Part shown: positions 13,501 through 28,500 of the stretch, in pieces | Layout of the letters: every line of letters starts with the position of its first letter | Position numbering within the stretch: position 1 is the stretch's first letter | Source: Lamellibrachia satsuma | Lineage: Eukaryota; Annelida; Polychaeta; Sabellida; Siboglinidae | Direction of reading: 5' to 3' | Assembly (NCBI GenBank): GCA_033239005.1 | Contig: BSQZ01000033.1 | Coordinates: forward strand, 6,469,001 to 6,533,000 | DNA length: 64,000 nucleotides | Translations under genes and position numbers: made by a program | The notes under the pieces: generated by a model | Seen by the model: only the letters and a program-made list of their open reading frames with translations | The model's database searches: none | What the model was told of the DNA's origin: nothing

Positions 13501-16500
13501 TGTATGTATCTTTTGGAAGAGAGATTAAAAGTTGTTGGTCCCTTCTACCTGATGTCTATGCCAAGGGAAGTAACGGATCCCACACAGGGGGTAAACATGT
13601 ACCCTATTGTGAATTCACATAGTGGTGTGATCTCTATCTCTAGCCCACCATGTATGCATGGTGTGAATGCCCCCAGCTCTACAGTACTCTAGTAACATAA
13701 TATGACCACCAAATACCCAGCATTCACCTTCCGGTTATCTTCTTCCCAGTGCCGTAGTTGCCGCCACTGTTGACCACAGCGCCATCTAGGAACATCTTCC
13801 ATGTGCCACCTGGTGAGTCAGCTAGGAAGCAGGCATGGTGCCATGCACCATCATTTGGGGTGTAGTTGATGTTGAAGGCAGGAGAGCCATTGAACAGTGA
13901 CACGTGCGTGCCAGTGTGGTCAAACACTAGCAGGGGGTTGGAGTTCATGCTGGAGGGAAACACAAACGGAGGTTGGAGTTCATGCTGGAGGCAAACACAA
14001 ACATTGTCCTGATGTTGTGAAAACAAGATTCTTCCTAGGAGATGGCTCAGACCATCCTCATATCACAAGTGGTTTCTGTACACATCAACCCTGCTGGATA
14101 TGTTTTGTTGATATACATGAGTTGCAATTAAATGTACAGAATTCATGGATATGAAACATTGTCTTAGCTTATGACAAATCAGTGGGCTTGATTAGGGTAT
14201 TTCCCATCGTTCACAGTGGGCTTGATTAGGTATTTCCCATTGTTCACAGTGGGCTTGATTTGGGTATTTCCCATCGTTCATATCTGTCAACATTTATTTA
14301 TTCATACAAAGCGTACTAATTCCCAGACCCCTTTCCCCTCCTGAAATTAATACTTTCAATTGTTGATAATTTTCCAATTTAACAATGTTTTGACACAGTG
14401 CATGTATACAGGACATAGAGTAATAACCATCAGGGTAGGTTTACAAACATCCAATAATTATACTAAACCTTTGTGTTTTTCAAACAACTCCATAGTGTCA
14501 TATTGACAATTGTTTTCCACGAAGTTGTGAATTTTCAATATGTCGGATGTCAGATCGCATTACAGCACTATGCCATGAACGGCTACGTGATTTAAATATT
14601 ATATTTTAAATAGTTTATACTTCGTTTTTGTGACCCCCTTTAGTACGTTCTGTACGAACAGGTAAATGTTGAGGATTGTGAACGGCCAATTAAGCTTACA
14701 ACTTTTAAACTGAAATTGATCAGTATTTCATCAACAAGCAGGTTGTCACGCTATTCTACAATAAATATCATATTAGCTATATAAAACTGACAAAATGACA
14801 CAACTATGACATACCTGACAGACAGGTATGTTCCCGTTCCACCAACACTAGCATAGCGCAGCCACAAGCACACTGTCAGCTTCATCATGTCGGTCACAGC
14901 GACATCTGGTGGTGAACTGACTGAACCATTTTCTCCATGAAAGAACAGGTCAAAATCAGGTGACTTCACTGAAAACAAGCACAGATAATACATTAAGTGC
15001 TATAGCAACTACAAACTAGCAGACCAAACACGTGAAATTAACACCTATTTTTGTTTGCTTATGATTCTGACATTACCATTATTATATTATGGCTGTATTT
15101 AATAAATTTATGGTAACTCTATCTTATTTTGATAACAATAAATTCAATACAAAACAATTTTGTGGCATGAAACAAAAGCTACCAGTGAATGTCACTTTGT
15201 TAAATAAAAGTCACAATATGTATAAAATATGGTTAAATATTTTAAACTATTCCCTCAAACAAATAATAGAACAATTGGAGCAGTATATATAATAGATATT
15301 TTGTTTTACTTCCACAGAGACATTTGATCATTCAATGAGTGTCACATACACTTGTCACAAGTATCCCCTGTGTAGCGTGGAGGACACACACAGGTTAAAG
15401 TCAGCCAAGCATCAACACAGGTGGCACCGTTCTTGCAGGGGTTCGATGCGACGCACTTGTCAACCTTGCTCTCACACTGACTGCCGTAATACTCCTCAAG
15501 ACAGGAGCAGTTGTAGCCCCCGACCAGCTCCGTGCAGTTGGCTGAGTTGAGACAAGGGGAGGAGGCGCACTCATCTACATCTGTCTCACAGTCAGTGCCT
15601 GTGTAACCTGTGATACACAACAGCCAGGGAGGGTTAGTGGGTGAATCCAGGTGTGACCACTTGTTGGTTCTTCTTCTTCCATTACATAAATTACCAGTTT
15701 ATGTAACACAGCGGATCAAGGTGATAAATTCCATTATGTTCATGTTTGTCCATCTTTGATGGAAGAAAGATGGAAATATATTAAGATACTACAGAGTTAG
15801 ACTTAATACCCTAAATATGAACCAATTGTTCAATGTACATTGTGGTAGACAGTTGTCAAAGTCCCTAATATTCACACAGTGGATGTTATGGAAGTACAGT
15901 ATTTAGTCTGCATTATCTTATTGGCACTGTCTATATAGATAGTACTTATTGTATTGCAACTATTGTATTATGCATGTATTAGTACACTGTATTGTGGTGA
16001 GAGAAAGTTCTCATATTCATCAAAGGGTCGTAGGGAAATAAAATCATTGTCAATCATTGTCATTGTCAAACAACAGCTGATGACGATGTATTAGCCATAT
16101 ATAAATGTGGCTGGAGTATTGTCAAGCTGCGGTCATTGGTAATGGCAGTGGATGGTGTACCACTGATTCCGGTGTATGTGTAGCATTTGTGTCATATAGC
16201 AGGTTGGTGTAAGCCCTAGATTGGTGAACTTACAAAAGAATATATGATTTGCTCTGTGCTGAGAGGGATTCATTGATTGGTCAATGTGGACCTTTGTCAC
16301 CGTAGAATAGTTAAGTAGTGAAGACAAGTGGCAGATATGGACATTTTCAGATGTACCACATTATGAGTATCTGTTTTACATTTGTTTTTTATATAATAAA
16401 ATGGTAGACTTTAAAAAAAAAGATTTGTTGTAGCAGTCCTATGTACAGTGAAAATATCATAACTGGCAGAAACTAGCTTCACACATGGCAGAATGACCAT

Positions 16501-19500
16501 AAGACCTTGTACGACATTGGCTGTTTGCCTCAATATAACAACCACTGTAGAAGAATCTCTGCAGACATACTTAATCCTGTAACCAAGAAACAGCTGTCTT
16601 TAGGGATAATAAACCTGCAGAGACCTCTGGATGTCATATTCAGGTAAGTTGCTGCTATCCCCATACATGACAAATCATATAAGATAAGGTTCAAAATTAC
16701 GTCAACATACAGTTTTGAAATTATTTGTAGCTGAAGTAGCACTAAGTAGGACTAAAAATGCTTATGCTAACTGAGGCAACAACAAGGAAGAAATTAAAAT
16801 GGATTTCCCTGTGCACACACTGTCTGTTGACACATATGTAAGTCGACTTACCAGGCTCACACTGACATTTGTAAGCGTCTAGTTGGTTGGTGCAATTGGC
16901 GCTGTTCTGACAGGGCTCACTGACACAGTTGTCTGTCATTGTCTCACAGTTCTCTCCCTCCCAGCCGTCTGTGCAACTGTCAAGGGATAAGGCTGACCAT
17001 GAGGACACAGTGTGATGCACCACTACTTGATAAACAATTCTACAGTCAATCTACACCATCCTATGCAGTACACATTTGCAGCAACAGATCTGCAAATTGT
17101 TGAACTTGTTCAAATTGGCCACATACACAATCCATGCATGTACATGTGCCAAATCTGTGCCAAATCGAGATTTAATAATTGAATGATGAACAAGTAAAAG
17201 CAACTCTTGCACATGTATTGTCCCCCACAGGTAGTAATGTTACATGAATATAGAACAGTAGCTGGTGCATCCACACTCAGATCACAGCTGTTGTTTCTGG
17301 GCCAAAATAATATTTCATCATTTCCAAACATATCGTCGGAAACCATGTGAATAAATAATCATAACTAACCACCAGTTGACAAGTATGTGATATACCCAGG
17401 AGAGATTATGTGTGAAATGTGATCCGTGAAGTGTAGCGTTTAAGAAGTGAGATCCATACTTGCAGCGGAAGCCATTGAGCAGGTCGGTGCAGTTGGCTGC
17501 ATTCTGACAGGGCTGGGAGAGACACTCATCGATGGTGATGTCACAGAGTTGTCCCGTCCAGCCAGCTACACACTGACATGTGAACTGGTTGACGCTGTCT
17601 GTACATGTGGCTCCATTCTTACACGGCCTCACTTCACACTCATTTATTTCCACCTGCAGGATACATAGCAGGACTGAGGTCATCCATGTGTTATCATAAT
17701 GTCATGTTATTCATGTTGGATATGCAGGAATACATCATTGTGCATTGTTGGTGGAGAAAGGAAGTAACATTCTGTCTTAACGTTTTTGGTATAATGACAT
17801 GCCTTTCTCATTCCTGAACTTGTAATTGCTAATAAGAGTGTTGCGTTGTTTAGTGGGGATAACTATTAGTCATAGGATAGAGAATACTGATCCAGCTAAT
17901 TCAGTGAAACAAGTAAATATTCTGTAGATATTTGTTATCCAAGAAGCAAGTTTACAGAAACTTACAGAACAGTTGTCTCCAGTGAAGCCAGCTTGGCATA
18001 TACAGCTGTACCTGTTGACATGGTCAACACAAGTGGCATTGTTTTGACACGGGTCCGTCTGACAGTTATCTATGTTCGTCTCACACAGGTCACCTGGTTG
18101 GACATACATTCATGATGTTTACTGCAGGCAAACACACACAATTTACCAGGAAAGTCATGTACAGTCAAACCTCGATTTATGGTCACTTCGGTATTACAGC
18201 CACCTCACCATCATGGTCAACCTGGGAAAGTTCCAAATTATTTCTATAACAATAATGCATTGGACATCAGTCCCAAAAAAACAATCACCTCACTATTCAG
18301 GTCACTTTGTCCCAATCCTGTGGGTGACCTTAATATCGAGGTTTGACTATGTTTATAGTTATCTGATCTGAATGATTACAATATATATATTAAATTATCA
18401 AATTAAATTACCAACTGTTTGCCATTAATATAATCATCAATGTTTAACTGTAATTTTGGTGCAATTACAAATAATATGTCAGCACAGGCATCAAGTTAGA
18501 TATTTCATGCTGCCCATAAAAACATTTGATTTGAAAAAACTACAATGTAGATAGTACTAGATACCCAGTTGACCTCGATTCAATGATACATACCCACGAA
18601 CCCTGGGAGGCAAGTACACGTGAAACCATTGACCTGGTCAACACATTGAGCCAGATTGAAACAGGGCGCTGACACACACTCGTCTACATTTGTCTGACAG
18701 TATATGCCCTGGAACCCTGCCAGACACACCAGAACATACGTATTTAGAAAATATAAAATCTGTTTACCATGGTATAATAAATCAGATCTAAGCTATTAAA
18801 AAGATGTTTACTGAATGAATAGCAAACAATAAAAACATGTTAATAACCTCAGGTAAGCAAATTGTTTTCTCATGATGTAGCTATACACAGTCAGTCACAG
18901 TGATTGGACAACTTGAACATGTTTGCAAGACAAATTAGAGAACATTTGTAACCATGTTTGATTATTCATAACTTAATACAGAAGTACCTGAAAGATAACA
19001 ACATTTGGCATATACTATGTTTGATTTGATGGCAATCTTGTTGCCATCTCTTACATGTTCAGTTACATGAGTTGAAATAAATCTTTAGTTTTGTAACATT
19101 CTAATGAAATACTGAACGATACTGTGAACTACCGGGTATATATTGAAACCAGTATGATGTGGAACAGACTTAAATCATTAAGGGGTACAATATGTTATAT
19201 CTTGCAAGGTTCATGGAAAACTTGCTGCACAATGAAATATGTAAGATGACAATTATTCTGACCTGTGGAACAGTTGCAGTAGAAAGCATTCACTGCGTCA
19301 GTGCAGGTGGCATTATTCTCACAGGGAGACGATAAACATTCGTCTATGTTATGTGAACAATTCACTCCTTCAAAGCCTTCCTGCAATATGTACAAGGAGT
19401 TACATGTATAAACAGTGTTAATTAATCTCATATCACTTGTTAATATATTAATACTAAAGCATTTTATGAGCAACCATCAACACCACTAAATAAAACAGCA

Positions 19501-22500
19501 CTCAGGGTTGTCAATATGCAGCAAGAATCTTCACTATTATTCCTGCAAATTATGATGAAACAGTTCTTTTACAATTAATATAAGGTATCTTTGAGTTTTC
19601 TACCACCATTGTTACACAGTGACAATCTCCTCACAGTGGTTATCATTATTTTGCAAGAAAGAATATCAGAAGCAGGCGCTGTTATTGCATCAGACTGACA
19701 AAGATGACATGAAACCAATTACATGCCTGAACACAGAGTTGCTTACCACTTCTAATTTTAATGAAATAACATAATTTGATCTACAGCTATTTGAGCAAAC
19801 CTACCATACAGTTACAGTGATACTGCTCAGGCGTAGTGGCTTTGTTGACACACTGGGCATTATTGTCACAGGGTGAAGGGTCACAGTAGTTGATGAGTTC
19901 ACCACAGTTCCTGCCTTTATAACCTGAAGACAACAAGACATGACACTCAGCCACATGAGATTCCTTTGGAAAGAGTTCTCACTAAGCAGTTTTTTATTTA
20001 CCACTGCAGAAATTGCAAGATCAGTCATAGTGTAACAATAAAACATTAGGTTGAGCATTAATAACAAAATAATTATAACAGCTGCAGTATGTAAGGAACA
20101 TTCCTGTTTCATACATGATTAACATCTTGGCAGAAAGTTCACTTTTTAGATGCTGTTTACTGGCTACAACATAACATAACATACCACACAACCAAGTAAA
20201 GTGTATGCAGCAAAATGCACAATTACTCACTAAACCAAAACAAATCCAGCTTACAAACCAATAACACATATAACCAGAGTAGAGCCAACAGGTATGGGAA
20301 ATTGCTGTTTAAATACTACATTTATGACATATTGAGGATAATCTTTTTAGATGTCATGTATATATAAGAAATCCACAGGTTTGTAAGATGGTTTGTTTAG
20401 TCTGCCTGATTTTAACTGCACATTGGATGATCAAATTAAACTTCAAATGATACTGTCATGATCAAAGTGTGCCCCTCACCAGGTAGACAGCTGCAGGTGT
20501 AGTTGAGCCAGGTACCAGTACAGTTGGCTCTGTGTTCACATGGACTCGAGTTACACAGGTTCACCTCCACGCTGCAGTTCTTGCCTTCAAAGCCAGTACC
20601 CTGCAACAGACTGCTGCTACAGGAACCACTCATGCAGTCACACAGGTTCACCTCCACACGCTGCAGTTCTTGCCTTCAAAGCCAGTACCCTGCAACAGAC
20701 TGCTGCTACAGGAACCACTCATGCAGTCACACAGGTTCACCTCCACACGCTGCAGTTCTTGCCTTCAAAGCCAGTACCCTGCAACAGACTGCTGCTACAG
20801 GAACCACTCATGCAGTCACACAGGTTCACCTCCACACGCTGCAGTTCTTGCCTTCAAAGCCAGTACCCTGCAACAGACTGCTGCTACAGGAACCACTCAT
20901 GCAGTCACTCAGATGCAACTAACTATCAGGAGCTAGTGATGACACAAGGAAGGAGTAATTTATAATACAGAACATAAATATGATCATCATATAACAGTGG
21001 ATATCTGACTGGCAGTTGTTCAGTTAACCGCAGAGTCGGTGACTGCAGAATACATACAGAAGATTACTTTAAAAAAAAAATTTCTGTGGAAAATGTACTC
21101 TTTATTGACTATAATTATTTAAATAAAAGATTAGTCAGCTTCAAATCAAATACCTCGCAGTGACATCTGTATCCATTGAGCAGGTCTTCACAAGTGCCAC
21201 CATTGAGACATGGAGAGTCCTGGCAGTCGTCTGTGTTGTTCTCACAACTGAAACAATCAACACAGAGTGTTACCAATGAATATGAATACAAATATTTTTA
21301 TTTCAGGTAAAAACCCACATACATACAACAGCAACAACAAAAAGGAAAAAATATAAATAAGTACAAGCATTAGTTAAAAAAATACATATAAAAATTTGCT
21401 CGTTTTAACGCATGTTTGGATATAAGGCAGTCGGACGTGGACCCCAATTTTCTGCTGCCAGGGGGAAATCCCAAATGGTCCTGTCTTTCTGAGGCATTTG
21501 ATCTAATCACTGCACCGATCTAATTCACAACTGGCACTTGTTTATCGTGACGAACTCCTTGTGTTTGTCAAACCTACTTAGAATTGCTTTGACAATTCTC
21601 CAATAAACATTAGGTGAACAATATCAATGAATGAGTGGCTGTTGTTCATTTTGCACTGCTGCCAGCATCAACTGCTGATGCTGGTTTCGGCTTTGCTTCG
21701 GCGGTTTGTAGATTGCAATCGAGATTCACAAATACGCCTCACACAAGAATCAGATAAACAGTCTTAAATACAATTTAGTATGCAATACCAATATAACACT
21801 GGGGTGAAATGACGTGCTTCCATTGCATCATAAATCAAATCGTTTTCGCAATGTGAAACCAACGTGCCAAATGCCTAATCCAAGGCTACCGGTGTGCAAA
21901 AATACGAATTAGTCATCCGTATATGAAAAAGTGAATCAATGTTAAGTGGTGTGTCGTGAATATATGCTTTAGTCGAGATCAGTTGAAAGACAAAGTGAAA
22001 CAATTATTAATTCTACCTGTTGTCATTTTCTATGTTTAATCAGCTTTCATACTGTATGTGTCCACTCATATATGTTTTCGGTTGCTCAGATCCAGGTTAT
22101 TCTTTTTGATTCGTAGGCCTATTGGTCCAATACATCATCATCGTAGCAAATCTATTCCATAATGGTATATTACATAGATGTATTTTATTCAGTTAAACAT
22201 TCAACAGGGTGTGACATTTAAAAATAATACACATTGATGATAGTCGACTCGTTTAATAAGCTCTATAAACTGTGCATTGATGCATTTATGACCAGTGCCA
22301 GTGGCTTCAACAGCATTGCTGCACTCCGCTATGGACAGATTTCACTGTATTATGATATTTAATACACATTATGCAGGGACTGTGCAGGTAGAGTTATTAT
22401 ATAACATGCTGTGCAGTTAAGCCAGAATCAGACTGGAGCTCTCTCCCTCTCTTTGATGTTGTCTTGATTAATCACCATGTGGCAATGGCTGGTGAAATAC

Positions 22501-25500
22501 TCCCAAGGGACAGGTGCTTGAGCACAAGCTGGGAGCCACACTAGCTTGTAAACAGGGATCAAGTGTTTGGTTCAATCATTTAATGTAGAATCTGTGTACT
22601 GTGTAGTAAGTTAGACCTCATTTAGAATACTGTATACAAGCATGGAGACCATATCGTAAGAAGGATATAGATACGCTTGAACGCATACAAAGGAGAGCAA
22701 CTAAAATGATTCCAGAACTTAGAGACCTTAGTTATGAAGAACGCCTGAAAGAATGTGGTTTAACAACTCTAGAGACAAGGAGGTTAAGAGGAGATCAGAT
22801 TGAAGTTTTTAAGATATTGAATGGGTATGAAAATATTGATAGAAATATGTTTTTCTCACTCAAGAAGGATAGCAGAACTAGAGGACATGAGGTAAAATTA
22901 GTAAAGGATCAATGTAGATTGGACATCAGGAAGCACTCGTTCTCACAGAGGACAGTAAATGAATGGAACAAACTGTCTACAGATTGTGTAACTGCTAGCA
23001 GCGTGAATATGTTTAAAAACAAGGTTGACACATATATCAGGAGGGCGGGTTATAAGTAGGTGAACATTGTTGGACTCTCGATAAGCCAATGGCTTCCTTG
23101 TCCACTTGCCATCTGGGCCTTTGGCTTGGATGGCAAATCTTGTTAAATCTTGTTAAAGTTAGAACTTATTAAAGTAGTAGCTTACGAACATAGAGATATG
23201 ATGATTACAACACTTGTCTAAATAATTATTCATGTTCTACTAAATGACATGTTTCATCATGCTATTGCAGGAGAGATCATGCCTGGGTATCATTGGCAAT
23301 TGATACGTGTTAATGGGTGTCATGCAATGAAATGACATAGTGTTAGGGGTGAGTATGGTTATGGTGGGTTGTGTAATTATTGCATTCATTAGAGGAAGAG
23401 ACTTATTACTTTTTTAATTTACATACAATTGTATTCATGGTTTATCTTGAATAACCATTATATATTTCTTAACATACTTTACATTGTATTGGTAACATTA
23501 TATTGTGCATTCTGTGCATTTTACACCATCTTGTTTCCATGTTTGTACTGTTTAGTCATATTGTATAACTGACACACTCTGTTGTTGTGTTTTCATTTTT
23601 ATATATTTTTTCTAAGCTTAACAAATGAGACCACAATAAAGAAGTATAGATGACTGGAGCCAACTTGTTGTTTGTACAATTTGGCGACATTACATTGTAA
23701 CAACTCTAGTCATACAGTTTGATGTTTCTCGGTAACGAAAAATTAACTATGCACAGCATGCTTTCTTAGCAACATTCCATTAAACTGTTCTGTTATGTCA
23801 ATTAATAAAATGATTGGATATTGACTCATCACTGATTATTCCACTCCAATGCTGTCACTAGAAGACTTACCTGGGTCCCTCCCAGCCTGGGAAGCAAGTG
23901 CACGTATATCCTGTTAGACCCACACGGCTACACGCCCCATTGACACAGGGCTGAGCATCACAGGGGTTCACCACGATATTGCAGTCATCTCCTTCATAAC
24001 CTATCAACATTCAATTAATTAGTCAAACACTAACAATATTAATTAGCTATTTAAATCAATATAATTTTTTAAACATGTGAATATTTTCAATTTAATAATG
24101 ATTAACTCAATTCAATTAACACCTATAATAATAAATGTGTTAGAATGATTATCATGGACTAGCCTATTCTAAAATATATCATAACTTGGCCATCAAAATA
24201 TGTAGAGGAATTCTATATTAAGTAATTGTACAGTCGAGCCTTGTTATAATACGATTTTTGGACTACATTGTAAGCGAGGTGCACTAGGTGTTTCCATATC
24301 TGCCACCAGGGAACTACTAAGCAACAGCGATTACCGCCCACTGTACCAAGTGCAAGAACGTTGTCGAAGGCACTGTGTTCTGGCAGCACTGTCTATATGT
24401 CAATACGCAGTTAATAGAGCTTATTAAACAAGTCAACTAGTGTCAATGTTTACTGTTTTTAAATGTCTCACCCTGTTGAATGTTGAACTGAATAAGATAC
24501 GTGTATGTAATATACCGTTATGGAATATATTTGCTACGATGAGGATGTACTGGATCAATAGGCCTGCAAATTGAAAATAATAACCAGTATCTGAGCAGCC
24601 GAAAACAAATATGAGTTGACACACGCAGTATGAAGGCTGATTAAACATAGAAAACGACAATAGGTAGAATTAATAATTATTTCACTTCGTCTTTGAACCG
24701 ATCTCAACTGAAGCATAAACTCACTACGCATCACTTAACATCGATTCACTGTTTCATTCATCATATTTTCTCACACTGGTAGCACCTTAGATTAGGCACT
24801 TGGCACATTGGTTCCACATCATGAAAACAATAAGATTTATGATGCAATGGAAGCATTCCAGTTCACCCAGTGTTACATTCGTAATGCATAATAAATTGCA
24901 AAAAAATATGTTGCGGCATTGTACATAATGTGACAATGTTGCTGCAAGTAAAAAAAATTTACTTTTTTGAAACAGCCATCTAAAATTATCAAAATGTCCT
25001 TCATAGATAAATGTGCAGGTGTAAAAAGAACAAACCTTTAGAACAGTTGCAGGTGTACCTAGCGATGCCGTCGACACAGGTAGCATTGTTCATACATGGG
25101 TGTGAGGCACATTCATCAATGTTCACATCACAAGTCTTGCCTGCAAACAACACCCATTCAGTTATTAATTTTCTTACTCGTTTTTACATTTCAGTGCAAG
25201 GGTCTACAGCTGTGACCTTTCTGCACTCATCCAGAGGCAAAACTTTAAACAAGTAGTTGCACAGAGAACATAAATATTACTACAATGACTGTGCTATGAG
25301 CAACAATTAATCTTTTCAGACCACCCTCACTGCAGTTTGTACAAGAATAGCCATTACTTGTTTTATATTTGCTGATGAATTAGGTTTTTATGTGACTGTC
25401 AAAATAAAACAGTTTGGGCAAAAAACATAACAAATCTATTAACATGTTGTGGCCAAATGTCTCTCCTAGACTTTATTACCACAATAACATACCATATATA

Positions 25501-28500
25501 TTTAATACGTGGAGAATCTAAGGTGCCGCAGACAACAATATTTGCAAGAGTCCTGAAGACTATCAGGAGGTCTTACCGTTGAAACCAGTGATGCAATCGC
25601 AGAGAAACTGTCTGCCGTTGTTGCGACATGTGGCTCCATTCTGACAAGGCTGCTGAGTACACCAGTCTTTCACTGGAACAAATCATTGCTCAAAATAACA
25701 TACTGTATTACAACATATCAAAATTGTCAAGAGTGGCATATAGTATACCCCAACTCTTGGGCTAGGATTATCACGGGGCAAAATGAAGAATAGGGTATAT
25801 GACTGAGGTTTGGAGATACCAGGAATAGGTCAGCTATTTATTTAAGGAAGCAAATGTACCACAAGTATACTTCATTGGCTTTCATTCAGTCATATTCTTT
25901 TTCGATGTAATTAGCAGAATTAATTGAGCTGCATCATGGACACTTTTGCAGTGGCTCATGAGACCAACAGTTTTTGGGGTCTTCCGAAAAACACAGACAA
26001 AGTGGGGTGAATAAATTTGCCTATAAATTTTGAAATGGCAGCAGGTGGTTTCAAACACCAGTCCCCTCCCCCGACAATCTGATGCCCTACTGCACATCCA
26101 CTGCATCTCGCTATTCCATTGGTATTTAAGAGATAATAAATAGTACATACCAATACAGTCGGATCTATTAATGGAACCTTCCAGTTCTGTGATCTCATTG
26201 TCCGCACAAGGTTTGCAGACAGTGCTGCCCTCCTTGTCCTGGTAGTTGTTCACTGGACATGTGGTGCATGGAGCTAGGCCATCATCGCCATGGGAACCTG
26301 CTGGACATATGGCTAAAACAAAAATATATTATAAGCATCTGTTCACTTTCAGGATGTAAATGTTTTGTTAGATTCTGAAACATAAATGACACATATTGTT
26401 GTTTACAACTGAGTTAGAGAGTTTTAACGAAATCATTTATTGAATGCACTGTTTATATCCTGTCCCCATTCATGTCATTCTCACACTATATTACACATTA
26501 TATTACACATATAGAAGTGTTGGCAATATTAATTAAGGCATTTGTCAGTTATCTTAAATTACAGGATGTGCTGACGCAGTTTTGGGGCTTGCCTTTCCAT
26601 GTTTTGTTAATTTTATAAATTTCCAATATGCATTTTCCAAGTAACATTTATGACTCAAGATTCTCTGCATTCAGTCAGTATTACAAAGCTACATCAACAG
26701 AACAAACAAAATAAGATAATCTTGTATCAGTACAACACAGTAATACCTCCCATATTGTATTGACACGCCAAAGAATATTAACATTATGACAAGATTATTT
26801 CCAATGTTGCAAACTGACCGATGCACTGTGTGCCATTGGTGGCGCCATTTGTTATAGTACTTGTTCCATTAGTACATGACAGACACGAGGTGGCAGCACC
26901 ATCTGGCTGGTAGGTTCCCCGAGGACATAGATTGCAGGGTGCGACACTGTTGTTGGAATACTGGCCAGGAAGGCACACTTCTGCAAACAGATAAACAGTA
27001 GTGATGCAATGACACACTAAGACATGATACAACGCATCGCAATATTGTGTCACAATGCTTATCGCAATACATAATGATAGACAGTCATAAAGAAACAATT
27101 TCTTTGTAATGCATTATGCATTACAAAAAATGTCTACTGAAAACATTGTTCAGCAAAAAAAAACTGGTGATGTCTCTAACGAGATCAGGTGAGATTTTGA
27201 CAGGTAGCAAGTGAATTCTGTTGGCATTTATTACATTACAAATGGGTACACTTGAAATGATTTCCACGGCTTGCTTTCGATGTAGTTTCAACTTTTAACA
27301 CAATAAAACTTTGGAAAATAATAAAAATTATGTTTGAATGTATCATATATGTATCATGCTTCTTGTAAAATATATCGAGTATTGCATCATGAGAAAAGTA
27401 TCACGATTCATTGATGCACTGATGAATCGACACAGCCCTATAAAGCAGCTGTATGATTATTTTTATTTTATGGATTCACTAATGTTTTCATAATAATTAA
27501 ACACAAAGTCGACTTATAAGTTGTCAGAAGAAGGACAACATAGGAAAATAAAAATCACAGAATAAAGTCTATAGTCATAAAGTAATGAGACAATGACTGA
27601 CCAACACATTGGGTCAAGTTCTTGGCATGTTCTTGAAGTGTTGATCTGCCAGCCGGACACTGTACACAGGCTGTCTGTCCATAGTCACTCTGGTAACTAC
27701 CCTTTGGGCAATCAAGGCACTTATCTGCATCTTGGTACATGCCTGGGGTGCACTTCACTAGAATACAAAAGTAAAACTAAATATAAAAGTGCATACAAGT
27801 ATACATAAAGATAATATACATAGGATAACCAAAACAATTAATTAAATAGGGTAATTATTATGCTTATTGTGATCTCAACAGGGATAGTTATAAGGATATG
27901 CTGAGAAAATATTTTACCTTGCTTGAATGCTTTCAGTAATGGACACTTTCTGGAAAATCTGGTGTATAACCACTTCTTTACATTACTTCTTGACAGTACT
28001 TCTTCCAACCCGTCTATCTGATTTGTCAGTTTAACCATTTTCTCACACAAAATCAGTATGTTTGATGATGAACAATTTATGTTCAGATGAGAGATTAACT
28101 TGTATTTTACAGGGCAAAGTAAACCTCCCTTGTTGTCTGATTTTTGTTAACTTTGGCCTTAATACTCACAGCAGAATCCATTCTTGTAGATCTGTCCGTC
28201 TGGACAGCTGTATTGTTTGTCCCCCACAGTGGCATTGCTGTGGTGACAGACACCACCAGTCACATCACCTGCAGTGAGCTCATAGTTCTGAATGATTTTG
28301 TTGGCCAACTGCTCTGCACACCAGCTGATGTGGATTGGGCTAATGCCAACAATGCTGGCCACGGTGAAGTGGTACTTACCTGTGATCAACATCTACAAAC
28401 AGCACACATCACTTGAGGAGATGTACACATTACATACATGCACAGTGGTCTTGTCTTTGAAACACCTTAGATGTAGACTCATAGGCATGACAAAACACAC

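Noticed and set aside
17110..17346. Minus-strand frame with four or five cysteines, considered as an extra exon
   Set aside because: No donor with a phase that fits; exons 44 and 45 already join correctly at phase 2.
20503..20965. Plus-strand frames of 134-141 codons
   Set aside because: Antisense shadows of the 89-bp repeat and exon 39.
22706..23059. 117-codon plus-strand frame as a host gene
   Set aside because: It is the C-terminal tail of a CR1-type reverse transcriptase in a truncated LINE.
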